64,000 nt of DNA from Muscardinus avellanarius (GCA_963383645.1 OY726557.1:150775860-150839859), one strand, 5' to 3'; positions 1-13,098 are shown, numbered from the stretch's first letter. Numbers and translations: made by a program. Notes: generated from the sequence alone by a model not told the origin.

Positions 1-783
1 CGAGTCTGTTGTATCTCAGTCACCACTACTCCTTTACTGGGTTGTATCGCAAAGTCTCAGACCCAGGGAGTCAATAGAGGCTGCTTTAGTCTATGGGGGG
101 GTGCCATGTTGCGCGTTCTCCTATGGTGTGATATTTCTGCCACCGCCACTCCCCCACTGGGTCAAGTCCTGGGAGTCAGTACTGGGATTTCTCCTCTGGG
201 GCCTGCAATTTGACTCACTGTTGTTAAATATGCAGATGGAGCTGTAGTGGACTCGGTGAATTCGCTGCTGCTGCCGCTGCCGCTGGTGGCAATATGGTGC
301 CACTGCTATGCCCTCGGCCATAAAGCTGGCATATTTCTTCTCTGTTTTTGAACTCTGCTCTGAGTCCCTGCAGCGTGTGCTGAGCCCAGCCACTGGGAGT
401 TTTAGATGCTCCCTGTGCCAAAAAATCTGCCAAATCCCGCCGGGCTCTTCCACAGCGGCTCACCTCGGCTCGCTGTCCGCCGCTCCTCTCTGGAGTCTGG
501 TGGGCTGTTGAGTGCGTTGGTCTGGAGCCGTAGCCATCCGGTGAGTTCGCCGCTGCCACCGGCAGTAAGGCACTGCTGCCGTGTCCTCGGCCATGAGGCT
601 GGCATATCTCCTCTGTGGCTCTGAGCTCTGTTATGAGACCCCCTCCTCTCTGGGGCTGGTGATTTTTTTATTTCTCTGGTGATGGTGTTTTCTGGCTATG
701 AAAGGCACTGATTTTGTGGTAATAGAGATTGGTTGTTAACGGGGCTCTTAAGCCCCACTTTTCTCGGTCGCCATCTTCCCGGA
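1..783 (-). mobile_element. L1 5'UTR (5' end of an L1 running off the left edge)
   Basis: The reverse complement aligns along its length with the L1 5'UTR at 57037-57740. Its 5' end (about 783) reads GGGAAGATGGCGACC, an L1-type start with a YY1-like AAGATGGC. CpG-rich, with two imperfect internal repeats around 250-345 and 549-619. ORF1 would lie beyond position 1, outside the window. Confidence 0.85.
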
Positions 784-1135
784 AGTCTGTTTTCAGGATT
801 TTTGAAGAGTATGAAAATTTGACTTAAGGCATTTAATTCATTGATTTATTAGATTAAAATGAGTTAAGTACTTAGAAATACCTTACTTGTTGGATTTTAA
901 ATGTGCATAATAGATTAAAATTATTTAAAAGAATTAGATTACTAAGATCATAATTAAAATATACAGTAATTGATTAAATGTTATTTACGGATTGAGGCTA
1001 ATCCATATTTAACTATATGAGTTAATTTAATATTAATCAAAGAGCTATAGAAAGTGAATGTACTTGTTTTATACAAATATACTACATTAGTAGACAGAAG
1101 AGCAAGATTATAAAGTTAAAATCCTGAGCAAACTT
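784..1135. other. AT-rich sequence, nothing recognised
   Basis: No reading frame or repeat that I can name. Confidence 0.6.
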
Positions 1136-1145
1136 AAGATGTAAC

Positions 1146-1357
1146 TTTTTTTGTGTGTGTGGTGCTGGGGATGAAACCCAGAGACTTTCTACCTTTGGGC
1201 TACACTCCCAGACCTATTTTGTATTTTATTTGGAAACAGGGTCTCACTAAGTTGCTAAGAGCCTCACTAAGTAGCTGAGGCTGACTTCGAACCTGTATGA
1301 TCCTCCTGCCTCAGCCTCCCGAATACAGGGATTACAAGCGTGTGCCACCACACCCAG
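1146..1357 (-). mobile_element. B1-dID-type SINE
   Basis: Full-length antisense copy from a T-run to CCACACCCAG. Preceded by AAGATGTAAC (1136), followed by AAGATGTAAT (1359). Confidence 0.9.
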
Positions 1358-1366
1358 AAAGATGTA

Positions 1367-1520
1367 ATTTTTTTGTGTGTGTGGTACTGGCAGTGAAACC
1401 CAGGGTCTTTCTACCTCCAGGCTACACTCCCAGACCTATTTTATACTTTATTTGAAAACAGGGTCTCACTAAGTTGCTGAGGCTGGCTTTGAACCTGTGT
1501 GATCCTCCTATCTCAGCCTC
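1367..1520 (-). mobile_element. B1-dID-type SINE, 5'-truncated
   Basis: Antisense copy ending within the B1 half. Flanked by AAGATGTAATTTTTT at 1359 and 1521, the target shared with the preceding SINE. Confidence 0.88.
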
Positions 1521-1931
1521 AAGATGTAATTTTTTAACAAATTAAATATTAAGTATTATTCAAGTAAAACTCTATTAATAAGAATGCAAAAAGAATGTTC
1601 CCTTGGACAGTATCAAATCCATCTGAAAGGTTGACATGTATTTCTAGTCCTATTTTAACCAAGGAAACAAATACTTCTTATATCTCACCTGTGTAAAAAA
1701 AATTATTAAATATATTTTACAAATATAGAAATAGTTGCTGTTCACAAATATTGTGTACATCCTCAAGATCACAGAGATAAGTCAATGGCCGATAGATATA
1801 ATCCATCTTTCTTTTTTTTCAAGGTAGCATGTACATGCTTTTAATAGATAATTAATTAAGGTTTATAAAACTAATATTTCACACAGGATGACTACTCACT
1901 GATAAAAGGACAAAATGATTATCTCATCATC

Positions 1932-2010
1932 TTTTTTTTTTTTTTGGTAATAGGGATTGAACCCAGGACCATTCTAACTCTGAGCTATACCCCCAGCCCT
2001 ATTTATTCTT
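1932..2010 (-). mobile_element. SINE fragment (ID-like half)
   Basis: T-run, then GGTAATAGGGATTGAACCC and GAGCTATACCCCCAGC, the 3' tRNA-like half only. Confidence 0.8.
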
Positions 2011-2019
2011 TTTTATTTC

Positions 2020-2104
2020 TTTTTTATTGGTGCATTGTATTTATATACCATAGTGGGGTAAAAAAAAAACTTGTGTAGACATAAATGCCCACATCACCCA
2101 GCCA
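2020..2104 (-). mobile_element. L1 3'-end fragment
   Basis: Reverse complement ends in the L1-type ...CACCAATAAAAA tail. Confidence 0.7.
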
Positions 2105-2111
2105 GCACTAC

Positions 2112-2323
2112 TTTTCTTGTGTGTGTAGTGCTGAGGATGGAACCCAGGGACATTCTACCTCTGAGCTATATCCCCAGCTCTATTTTTCATTCTTTACTTT
2201 GAAACAGGGTCTCACTAAGTTGCAGAGAGCCTCACTAAGTAGCTGAGGCTGGCTGTGAACCCGGATCTTCCTGTCGCAGCCTCCTCAAGTACTGTAATTA
2301 CAAGCGTGCGCCACCACACCCAG
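2112..2323 (-). mobile_element. B1-dID-type SINE
   Basis: Full antisense copy ending GCGCCACCACACCCAG. Confidence 0.9.
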
Positions 2324-2837
2324 TCAATCCATCTTTTCTGACTCCAGGCTCTTATCTTGTCCACTTTGCTGCCTCCGTGCTTTTTGTATTGACAATGAAT
2401 TGACCTAGAAATGTGATTAACAGCAACAAAAAGAGTAAATCCATGAAAAGACTGGCCAGGGTGAGACTGACTGACTGAACTGGAAAAGAGGTAGAGGCTG
2501 ACTGTAGCCACTTGATCAAAAAGAACAAGTTAGAGTGATTTAAAATTAGCCATGTGATACAGGTATTTGGGAGTCAAAGGTTCATAGATTTAGTAATAAA
2601 TGCCATCTTATATTATTTTTGCATCTAAATAAGGAATTTTAGTTTAAGTATTTTCATGTGACTCTAAAGGCCTATTAAAAAGTAAAATACCCATTTCATT
2701 ATTCAAGTGTTGGAATAAATATATTAAGTCAACAAAACACAAAACATCTGACACCACAAGGCAAAATACGAGTGACTCATGAAAGAGCTTCACGCAAGGT
2801 CTCCGGGCTCTTAAAACAAGTTCTTCATGATGTTTGC

Positions 2838-2905
2838 ATGTCTCTACCATTTTTACCTAATTAAGATGTATGACTACAATGCACCAATAAAAATTATAAA
2901 AAATA
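2838..2905 (+). mobile_element. L1 3'-end fragment
   Basis: GATGTATGACTACAATGCACCAATAAAA-type L1 tail followed by A-rich sequence. Confidence 0.65.
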
Positions 2906-3339
2906 AAAATGGCAATTCAATCCTTAATTATTTCTGAATGTGAACTTCTTTTTTTTTATCTTGTAGAATCATAATATATTAGCTTTTGACTACGGAGTAC
3001 ATGAAATAGTGTTTTTCTGGCTGTGGTCAGACCACATCAGTCCTGTGACTACTCACATCCAAAGGACATCCTTATGAATGAATAATCAAAGACCTTATGA
3101 GAAGAGTCATAGCCACAAGACTACTGAAATTTAGGTCAAAATTCTTCTCTGCTAAGAATGGACAGAAATGGTTTCTTAACCTTTGGAAGCTCACAATTTT
3201 AAGGTGATGCTACTGAAATAGAGATTTCAAAAAGGCAGACAATGAACAACAAGCAGAAAATCAATACATTCTATCATATATTAGAAGGAGATTGTGCTAT
3301 GGGAAAAAAAGAAGAAAAGTAAAGTTCCTACAGTGAAGA

Positions 3340-4250
3340 GGCTGGGGTGGTTGATGGTTGTGATATTGAATTAGGTGGTCCAAGTGAGTCCACTAAGAAG
3401 GTGGTATCTGAATAAGGCTTAGAGGACGCAGCAAAGCTTGCCAAGTTAACCTAGAGGAGGAGCATCTTGGCAGAGAAAAGAGTTGGAGTGAAGAACCCTA
3501 AGGTAGAGTGTTCTATGGATGTTCAAAGAACAGCAAGAAGACTGCTCACAGCAGTGAAGTAACTGGTGGAGAGCAGGAGTACTAGAGGATAAAGAGAAGA
3601 GGGCTGAGTTGGGAAACAAGTCACATGGGCTTATGGAAACCACCATCAGTACTTTGGCTTTCACTAAGATGGAAATGGTGGTCACTGGAAGGTATGGAGC
3701 AGAAGAGGCCCTGGCGTTCTACTAGATTAGTTTGAATGGGAACAAAGATAGAAACACGGATGTATTAGGAAGCTACTGCAGAATCTCATGCAGAGAAGAT
3801 GGTGGCTCCAAGCATTGTGGCAGTAGTGCGAGGGGGAGAAGGATGTATTGGAAGGTAAAACCAGCTGGACTCAATCACATGCTGGCTGTGAAGTGTGACA
3901 AAGGCAGGAATTTAGTCAGACTCCAAATGTTTTAGATGGAGCAACAAGAAGAATGTAGATGCCAAGTCACCACCACATGAAATACAAAGGGATGTGGATA
4001 AAGCAGGGTTTGGTGGGAAGATCAAAGGGTCAAATTTGGACAGGTATGTTTGAGAAGTCTATTTTATAGCCAAATACAGATGTTGGATATATGAGCCTGT
4101 GGTTTCAGGAAAAGGTCTGGTTTAAAGATATAAACTTGTGAGTCATCAGCACATCATTTTAAAGTCTTGAAACTGGACAAGTTTAACACTGGAGTAAGAA
4201 CATTAAAGAGGAATGGTCTAAGGATGCATCACTAAAATATTGAAACAGAG
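3340..4250 (+). repeat. Ancient interspersed repeat, LINE 3'-end type (family uncertain)
   Basis: Purine-rich text such as GAACAGCAAGAAGACTG and GGAAGCTACTGCAG follows an old mammal-wide repeat consensus. No coding. Confidence 0.4.
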
Positions 4251-4934
4251 TATACATGCAAAACAAGTATATATTTGGCCATTCTTTCCTAGTACTAGGA
4301 TCCAGCATCACAATCATTAATTAAATAAAACAGGAAAGTGGTATATTATGATCTACAATTATAGATTTCCTATTACTGGTATGTGTGAGACTCAAGAAAG
4401 TGAATGATTATATTTATGTAAGTATTTCTGATAGGGGTATGAGGTAATGTGCTAATGTTGTAGACAGCCTGGAGCAGGAATGTGCAGACTCTAGTAGATG
4501 ATCCAAGGATGAGCAGGTGATGAGTATATGTGTGTTTCAGCAGGTCAAGGGAGGAAATGTGGGAGAAGCATGAGGAGATGGGAAAGGATTAAAGTGACAA
4601 ATTATAGAATCACATTAGGAAATAATCTAGGTTAATCCTGTATAAGATGAGCAGAGAATGTGGAGGATAGAAATATCTGGAGAGAATATTCACCCAGGGT
4701 CCTGGTGTTGTGACTACAGAATGGACAGGAGAGCCTTCATTCCTCAAGAACCAGGAACTGAGGAAATTCCAGATGGTCTCCCTAAGAAGCAAAACTAGAA
4801 CCAATCTTCAAGTAAGGAAAGGGGTGTTTGCTGATGGTTTCATTCATTGATCTACTAATTCATTAAACAGAAATTTACTGAATGGCTATGTCTACCAAGC
4901 ATTGATCTTAGAATAAAGATATATTCAAATAATG

Positions 4935-5162
4935 TTTTTTGTTTTGTTTTTTGTTTTATGTGGGTCTGGAGATGGAACCCAGGGGCATTTGACCTCTGAG
5001 CTATTCCCCCTGCTCTATTTTTTTTAATTCTTTATTTTGAAACAGGGTCTCACTGAGTTGCAGAGGGCCTCACTAAGTAGCTGAGGCTGTCTGAGAACCG
5101 TGATCCTCCAGTCTCAGCCTCCCTGACGCTGGGATTACAAGCGTGTGCCAACACGCCCGGCT
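4935..5162 (-). mobile_element. B1-dID-type SINE
   Basis: Full antisense copy with a T/G-rich tail, ending CAACACGCCCGGC. Confidence 0.9.
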
Positions 5163-7155
5163 CCAACGTTCCCTTTTACACTCCATTGAAAGATAGAAAA
5201 ATGAAGAAGCAATCAGAATAAAAATAATAGGTGAACAGGCAAGCAGTATGCACTGCTTGATCCAGGTACTCAGACCCAGGAAAGCAAGCAGCGAGGCAGG
5301 GCAGGAAGGACCTCCAGAGGAGGTAAATTTAAGCTAAGAACCAAGAGTCAATACTTAGTAAAAAGAAGAATGATGCTATTCCCTTTAGACAAAGGGTATA
5401 GAATGTGAAAAGAAGAGCTAAAGAACCTGGCTTTTTACCTTCTTTAATTCCTTAGTAGAATATCAAAGCCCTGCATAATTTTAGCACTGGTTACTGCTCT
5501 ATCTCATATTGCATTACGTCCTATCCCAAATGCAAGACATTCCCTATGTGTACCAAGTTCTCTTTGTCATTTAGCCCTCAGGTTATGGTACTCACTGCCT
5601 GGAATATTGAGGATGACATATTTGGAATGCAAGACTAGCTGTCTAGACATTTTCTCCCAAAGCTCCTGTAGATGGGGTAGGCCAGTCAACCATGTCTGTT
5701 CCAACAGTCCCAGAGGCGTAGCAGTAGCTGATGGGATTGTCATGAAAGATGGACTCACAGGAGTAACACACAGCCCATCGGGTGCTCTCTTGCAGAATGA
5801 AAAATAAATAGACTCAGAACTCATGGTCAGACCATGTTGGCAATGAATCTATAAGATCATGCAAAGTTAGAACAAGAATCAACACCATAGCCAAAGTCAT
5901 GCACAGGTTGATGTGATGGACAGAGATTGATGCATCGTCAACCCTGAAGAGAAGCTGATCTACTAAAAGAGAAAAAGAGGAAGAAAAAGAAGAGAAAATA
6001 AACACAGCAAACATTCAGGCTAAGAATATGAAGAAAACAGAGACAAAGACTAAGAGATAAGGAGACAGAGAAAGAGCCCGAGATCTTCCCATTTCTTAAG
6101 AAGACTGTCCTGAGATTAGATTCCATGAAATTTTCCCAGTTCCTTATTATATATCAATTATAAGTCTTCTCCCAATAAAATGATTCTAAGCTTAGACATA
6201 AATTAAGAGTGGACTGGCAAACCACCACCTTTTAGAGAGTATATGGAGCTGGCTATGGGCTCCCGACAGGACAGAGGAGGATGCCATGTCACGGTGGAAC
6301 TGACTGTCTGTAAGAAGAGAGAAGCAGCTGAGTTAATTGTGTCTGCACCAAACTCCCTCCTGGAACCTAAGCTGGGGGCTTCCTGAAGATGAAGTTTTAA
6401 GGTATTTGGATGAAAAGTAGATATGTCTGGAAAAATTGATCGTTCCTTGTCACCTAAAATCAACAAGGAAAGGGACACATTACAATCTAGATTTTCTTAT
6501 TGAAAATAAGTAAGAAAAATAAAGAATCACTTACCTCCTGTTATTTACCTCAGATGTTCCAAATGTGTCCAGAAAGTATTCATGCACCAGGCTAAATTGA
6601 GACCATAGAAAACTTTGTCCCACCCAGGTGCTAATAGGACAGTAGAGTTCTGAGTGCTGACGGGTAGGATTGGAACCATAGCTGATGGAGGTGCTGGAGA
6701 AACCTAAGTCCACCTGCTCCACTCTCCTTTGGAAACTCTTTCTATACATGGATTTTGTGAGATTCCTGATTCTTTAATTCAGCTTGTCATTTCCTCTAAT
6801 CAGTCAGTTTCTGATTAATACAAACAAGCCATTCTCCCAGCCAACTTGAAGACTCTGCTCAGAGGTCACCTTCTCTGGGAACCTCCCTACCCTGCCCTTT
6901 GGCTATGTTCAGTCTTCCTGTTAGGGTAACCATTAATACAGAGTACTCTGTAATCATCCATTCGAATATGTTTACACGGGCACATTGGACTGCGTCCAGC
7001 ACCATGCTCATGACTAAGTGCTCATTAAACTTTTGTTGAATGAATAAGTTTTGGAAGGAAGTACAACTTATCCTAGAAATGAAGAAGCAGTAGGAGTCTA
7101 TCAGGCCAAATACAGAGGAAATGGCATAGGGTAATGTCATGAAGCTTAGAGAATA
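5163..7155. other. Intergenic, nothing recognised
   Basis: Open frames here are short, lack family motifs, and overlap on both strands. Confidence 0.55.
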
Positions 7156-7368
7156 AGGCAGGTATGGTGATGTACACCTGTAATTCCAGTACTTGGGAGG
7201 CTCAGACAGGAGGATTGCAGATTTTAGGCCAAACCCAGCAACTTAGTGAGACCCTCAGCAACCTAATAAGACTCTGTTTCAAAACAAAAAAAATAAAAAG
7301 GGTGTATCTCAGAAGTAGAATGCTCCCGAGTTCAATCTCTAGTATCCTCCCACACATACACACATAAA
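7156..7368 (+). mobile_element. B1-dID-type SINE
   Basis: Sense copy, diverged; A/CA-rich tail. Confidence 0.85.
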
Positions 7369-7620
7369 CAAGGGATGAGAGGATATGTCAGATTTAGGGA
7401 ATCATAAAGATTTTGACAATATTAACTTCATAGTGTGGAAGGAAGAACATGAAGCCACTTGCTAATTACATGATAAAATTTAAGTACATTAAATTTTGCT
7501 TAGTAAATCTAACAACCGAGAAAATTCTCCCCAAAGCACATTAATCAAGTTAGCTCAGTAATTAAATCAATGAGTAGTTATTCAGTTTCAGCACAAAATT
7601 CACTTTGAAAGTAACCAGGA

Positions 7621-7830
7621 AAGCTGGGAATGGTGGGCTTATAATCCCAGCATTCGGGAGGCTGAGACCGGAGGATGGAGGTTCGTGGACAGCCTCAGCG
7701 ACTTAGTGAGGCCCATGGCAACTCAGTGAAACCCTGTTTCAAAATAAAGAATACAAAATAGGGCTGGAGGTATAGCTTGGAGGTAGAATGCCCTTGGATT
7801 CCATCCCCAGTACTGCAAAGAAAAAAAAAG
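7621..7830 (+). mobile_element. B1-dID-type SINE
   Basis: Sense copy with CAGTACTGCAAAG and an A-tail. Confidence 0.88.
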
Positions 7831-7867
7831 TAGCCAGGCTATAAAAAAGAAATTAAACTGTTAATTT

Positions 7868-8069
7868 GCCGGGTGCGATGGCGCATGCTTATAATCCCCG
7901 TGCTTGGGAGGTGGAGACAGAAGAATCATGCAGGTTCGAAGCCAGCCATGCTGGCTAAAGAGACCCTGTTTCAAAAAAAAAAAATATATATATATATGGT
8001 CTGGGAGTGTAGCCCAGAGGTAGAAGGGTTTCCAGGAACCCCAGTACAACCAAAAAAAAAAAAAAAAAA
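7868..8069 (+). mobile_element. B1-dID-type SINE, palindrome subfamily
   Basis: Begins GCCGGGTGCGATGG; carries GGGTTTCCAGGAACCCC. Target-site duplication CTGTTAATT (7858 and 8071). Confidence 0.9.
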
Positions 8070-10305
8070 CCTGTTAATTCTGTTAATTTACACAGCTAAC
8101 CTGCCCCCTGCACATAGTCATTTTCTAAAACATTTCTGAAATAAACTAAATTTGCTTCAAAAAGGGGCAAAACATATAGGGAGATAAACACCCTGGCCTT
8201 CTAAGGATTTACAAAGTCAGGTACCTGAGGTTCCATGTGAGTCACAATCCCAGTAAGCCAATAGGAAAAAAAAAAAAAAAAGCTGATTTGGGGAAGAATT
8301 CACCCGAGGGTAAGGTCTCAGGGGTGTGTAAGACCACAGGAAAACAGGAAGCTGATTCCCAATACAACCACATTTTTCAAGAAAACCTCAGCATGATTAA
8401 GGGGGAAAGTGCATCATTTCCTAAGATAAAACTAAAGATGAGTATGTATGGTATGTGACTTCCTGGCTATGATTTATGCAGCCAAGGGATTTGCCACCTT
8501 TGCATCCTATGACAATGAGGAAGATGACAATGGTGATATAACACCTTTATAACATGGTTGCTTTTCAGGCAAGATACCGAAATTGATAAGGGAGGTGATT
8601 CATTATGTTGGTTTATGATGTGCATTTAGCAGAAAATGGTATTCTAATTGATTTGTTTTGGTTTATTGCATAACAATTTCCTTAAAATTGTATTTAATTT
8701 ACATTATAGAGAATCATTTAGAAACAATATTTAGCGTGTCAAAACATTCTCATCAAGATACTTGAATCGCAGTTTCAGTAGCTGTGTTTCCAATGAAGTA
8801 AAAACAAATGAAAATTTCAGGTCTCAATTTTCTCATCTCCAATGAAAGAGAATTAAACTAAATGGTTTTAGGTATCTTCCCACACTAAGAGGAATTAGTT
8901 TTCTTTGAGAAGCTATCACATGATGAGCATGTTAGATTTGGGTATTTAACTATTCCCCATTTATCTTGCTGATCTTAATATTATTTTCACTACACATGTG
9001 ACAAAGACGATATTAGAGAAGTTGACGTGCCCAAGATTATATGTCTAAAAAGTTACAAAAATCGGGGTTTGGATCAATCCCATTCTACCCACAAAAGTCA
9101 GATTTTTTTATGCCAAAATGCTATTTCTATTTCTATTTTTTAGTACATCTGATCATTCTACCTTTTCAACAAAGCATCTTGAAGTGTCAATCTGCTCAAC
9201 CTAGTATGCATTCATAAATGATTGTTGAATGAATTCATACATGAACAAATCAATGAATAGATACTTAAATGGCATATAGGGTATATAGAATTACTAATAC
9301 ATGTATAAAATTTTGTTAATATTCTAGGGACAAATTTCTCCTTAGAGAAATGCTAAGTATAGAGTAAGAAAATGGGTTAATCCCTCCATTTGCCTTTTAT
9401 TGCTTCATAGTACCTGATCACAGGGACAGTCTTAAAGATTAGAAGGCAATAATTAGGATATGCACAGATTCTACTTATAAAGCATTACCAGTTCACTTAC
9501 ATCATAAATAAGTGAGCTAGGCATAATTATTTTCTTTTTGCAGATAACATCCAATTTTACAGGTAACATCCTGTTAATGGATCATCTACCCACATTCTTT
9601 CTATGACAATGTAATTATAGTTTAATTTTATTTCTTTAGTAGAATAAAAAATAAAATTCTAACTGTGAGAATACTTTTTTTTGCAGACAACTGAGCCTAA
9701 TAAAAATATCCTTTTTATTTAAAGTGTCATTGATGTATCTATCCATCAATTTACTCACACATTGATTCATTCAACAATCATCTAGGAACATATACTAAAT
9801 TGAAGTAATAAGTATAAAGTGCAATTTGAAGATGTTTGATTAGGGAAATAAGGGAGCTCAAGTAGTAGCTTGAAGGGTGGAAGTAGAGAAGATTCTTTAG
9901 GGTCAGAGGGGGAGGCAGGCATGGAGATATTATTGATATGATAGAGTTGATATAACAGCCCCAGTGTATCAAGAAACTATTTCTCTATTAGGAAAATCAA
10001 AATTTCTATACTTAGAATTTGCATGTGTGTGTGTGTGTGTATGATGTCCATCCTGAACTCTTACAAGCCTGTGTTCTACATATGACTTTATCACTTACCT
10101 GCTATAACCCAGGATTCAGGGTTGATGGGCCTGTCATTTCATTTCTACCCGAAGGGTAATCTCAACAACTGCTCTGACAAGGTGTGTGCCAAGTGTCTGA
10201 CACACAGTGTTGAGCCATAAAGCTACCATATCGCCATATGTTGGGGAAATATAGAATGGGGAAAAAACGTCCACATGTTATTCCAAAAACAAAATATCAT
10301 TAAAT
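8070..10305. other. AT-rich intergenic sequence
   Basis: No gene or identifiable element seen apart from the short TG tract. Confidence 0.6.
10025..10042 (+). repeat. Short (TG)n tract
   Basis: TG units only. Confidence 0.8.
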
Positions 10306-10496
10306 AAGTGGGCACAGTGGCACATGCTTATAATTTAAGTACTTAGGAGGCTGAGACAAGAGGATCACAGGTTCAAAGCCAGCCTCAGCAACTTGGTGAG
10401 ACCCTGTCTCAAAATAATAAAAAAGGCTGGCTGGGGTATAGCTCAGAAGTAGAATGCCCTTGGACTCAACCTCGAGTACCACAAAACACAAAAGCA
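10306..10496 (+). mobile_element. B1-dID-type SINE
   Basis: Sense copy, moderately diverged. Confidence 0.85.
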
Positions 10497-11526
10497 AATA
10501 AACACAAAAATCATTGAATATTTAAGGCTATTTGCTAAAGGCAATTTCATGACTTGTAGGATTAAAAAAACAAAAAACAAAAAACAAAATCTGGCGCTCA
10601 AATGGACTTACTAAGTTAAACATATAAAGTTCCAAGCATAAAAAAAAACAAGAAACAAGGTTGAAATTCCAAAACCAAATTTAATATGGAAAACAGAAAC
10701 ATAATTGAGGCCTTCCACAGAGCCAGCATGAAGCAAACAAGGAAGTCATGGAATAATTAGTCTGCTTGGAAAAAGCCAGAAGTCAGTTCACTCAGTCACA
10801 CTCAGAGAGCCACTTAAGCCTATTGTTTTCTTAGGGGATAAAGGATAGAGGGACAGTTTCCACAAAGTTATATCCAAAAGGAGATTATGAGGGATAAAGA
10901 TGCTAGAATGGTGGGAAGACAAAATAAAATTTCAACATGTTTTGATCTTCCTGGAAACTTTGCTAACTTCAGTCATTGCTAGGATTTGGTTGGATGGAAC
11001 CCATAGCTTTCTGTTCTAGATTTTTATTGTTTTGTTTTGTTTTGTTGACTCTCAAATAATCACTCACTACCACTACTTCAAAAGTTATATACATATATCA
11101 TAAGTTTTGCTATGAATACTGCACTGAAATTTTCAAGATTTAGGTCCATGCTAATCTATAAGACTGGCTCCTCTATTTAAAAATTCCTCATTATTTTGGG
11201 AATACATTGAACAAAGAGCTGTATTAAGCAACCAGTTTCTTATTCACATCAGCAAACACCGGCACACAATGAAACACGTCAACCATGTAGGGTAATGGTC
11301 GTGAACTTGGACAGGGAGAACTGCTGGGCTCTGCTAATAAGGGCAGACCAAGTAGGCATGCTATGGGGGAGCTCTCAGACCCTACTTCCACCTTCCATAA
11401 GAGAACTGATGCTCTCATCTGGCTTACACATTGGCTTCCAAGATTTTATTTAAGTAAAGGATACTGTAATTTACAAAAGTTTGAAAGCTTCTAATCTGCA
11501 GAATATGTAGACTTGCCAGATCAGAC
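10497..11526. other. Intergenic, nothing recognised
   Basis: AT-rich unique-looking sequence. Confidence 0.55.
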
Positions 11527-11723
11527 TTTTTTTTTTTTTTTTGGTGGTACTGGGGTTCCTGGAAACCCTTCTAACTCTGGGATACACTCCCAGACCTATT
11601 TTATACTTTTTATTTGGAAACAGGGTCTCTTAAGCCCATGCTGGCTGGCTTTGAACCTGCGCGATCCTCCTGTCTCCGCCTCCCAAGCACGGGGATTACA
11701 AGCATGTGCCACCACGTCCAGCT
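11527..11723 (-). mobile_element. B1-dID-type SINE, palindrome subfamily
   Basis: Antisense; GGGGTTCCTGGAAACCC present; ends CCACCACGTCCAGC. Confidence 0.9.
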
Positions 11724-12154
11724 TATGAGACAATTTCAAGATGATTTTTATGCAGTTTCTTGTTCAATCCCTGAAAGCTCTGTGCTGTTCTCTTGAGCTG
11801 ATTTTATGACCCTTGTTCCCCAGGCCTCATGAGATCTACCTCCTCACACTCACCTAATAGTCAGGGTATATCAGCCACCCCTTGACTTTTAAAATGCAGT
11901 CTGTGTCCAGTTTCTATTATACAGAGCTCCTTACACTATTCTTCTTGCCTGTGCTAGAGTCTTTTCATGGCTAGTGATCTTTGGTGTCTGCCCCACACTC
12001 CCTCCCTCGGATGCCCGTGAGAAGGAAAGGATTTCATTTTCATGAGAGTTTCTTCCAATTCCTCTTATCTTCTCTCACATGTTACTCCTCTTAGCTGAGG
12101 AAGTTGTGGTTAAATCATTTGTGAGAAAATGAGGGCTTTAAAATCAGTGCAAGA

Positions 12155-12374
12155 AGCCGGGCATAGTGGTGCACGCTTGTAATACCAGTATTTAGGAGGT
12201 TGAGACAGGAGGATTGCAGTTCTCCGACAGCCTCAACTACTTAGTGAGGCCTTTTGCAACTCAGTGAGACAGACTCTGTTTCAAAATAAAGAATAAAAAT
12301 TCAGGCTTGGAGTGTAGCTCAGAGGTAGAATGCCTCTGGGTCCCATCCCCAGTACCACAAAAAAAAAAAAAAAA
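12155..12374 (+). mobile_element. B1-dID-type SINE
   Basis: GCCGGGCATAGTGG start, A-tail. Flanks AAAATCAGTGCAAGA / AAAATCAACACAAGA look like a diverged target duplication. Confidence 0.9.
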
Positions 12375-12878
12375 TCAACACAAGATATGCTGAGGCTCAA
12401 TGAATAAGATTGTTCTTAATATGAAAGAGAAAACAGAAATCCATATGGTGAGAAATGACTTATGAAAGCAAACTCGATTCCATAGAAAGACAGGAGATAA
12501 GGCACTGATGTGAGGGGAAAGAGGCCAGTCTTTCTTAAATTTACATCTCATTTAAACACTTTCAACGAAAGATATTGGGCCACGGGTAGAGGAAGCTATA
12601 GAGACAGACCAGCTTTGCTCACCAAGGGGATATGAAAACTGAGTGGCACCCAAAACAATTCGATGCGGAACATGAATATTTGCATGCAAATGCTCCAAAC
12701 ATAGCCAATCATGGCATCATTTGACTATGTGGGAGATGTTAAGTAAGGTCTTTGGGCTGGATGCATACATACATGAGCAAACATATACACGGTGGAATAA
12801 GTGAATGCCACCTACCCCTGAGGAGCTCATGTGTGCTCAGATCCAGGGGAAAAGAGGCTGATTAAAAACAAGAGCTAG

Positions 12879-13083
12879 CCGGGCGTGGTGGCGCACTCTT
12901 GTAATCCCCGCGCTTGGGAGGCAGAGACAGGAGGATCGCTCAGGTTCGAAGCCAGCCGCGCGCGTTGGCTTAGGAGACCGTTTCCAAATATAAAAATGTA
13001 AAAATAGGTCTGGGAGTGTAGCCCGGAGGTAGAAGGGCTTCCAGGAACCCCAGTACCACCACCAAAAAAAAAAAAAAAAAAAA
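12879..13083 (+). mobile_element. B1-dID-type SINE, palindrome subfamily (first of a same-site pair)
   Basis: CCGGGCGTGGTGG start. Flanked by AAAAACAAGAGCTAG at 12864-12878 and 13084-13098. Confidence 0.93.
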
Positions 13084-13098
13084 AAAAACAAGAGCTAG

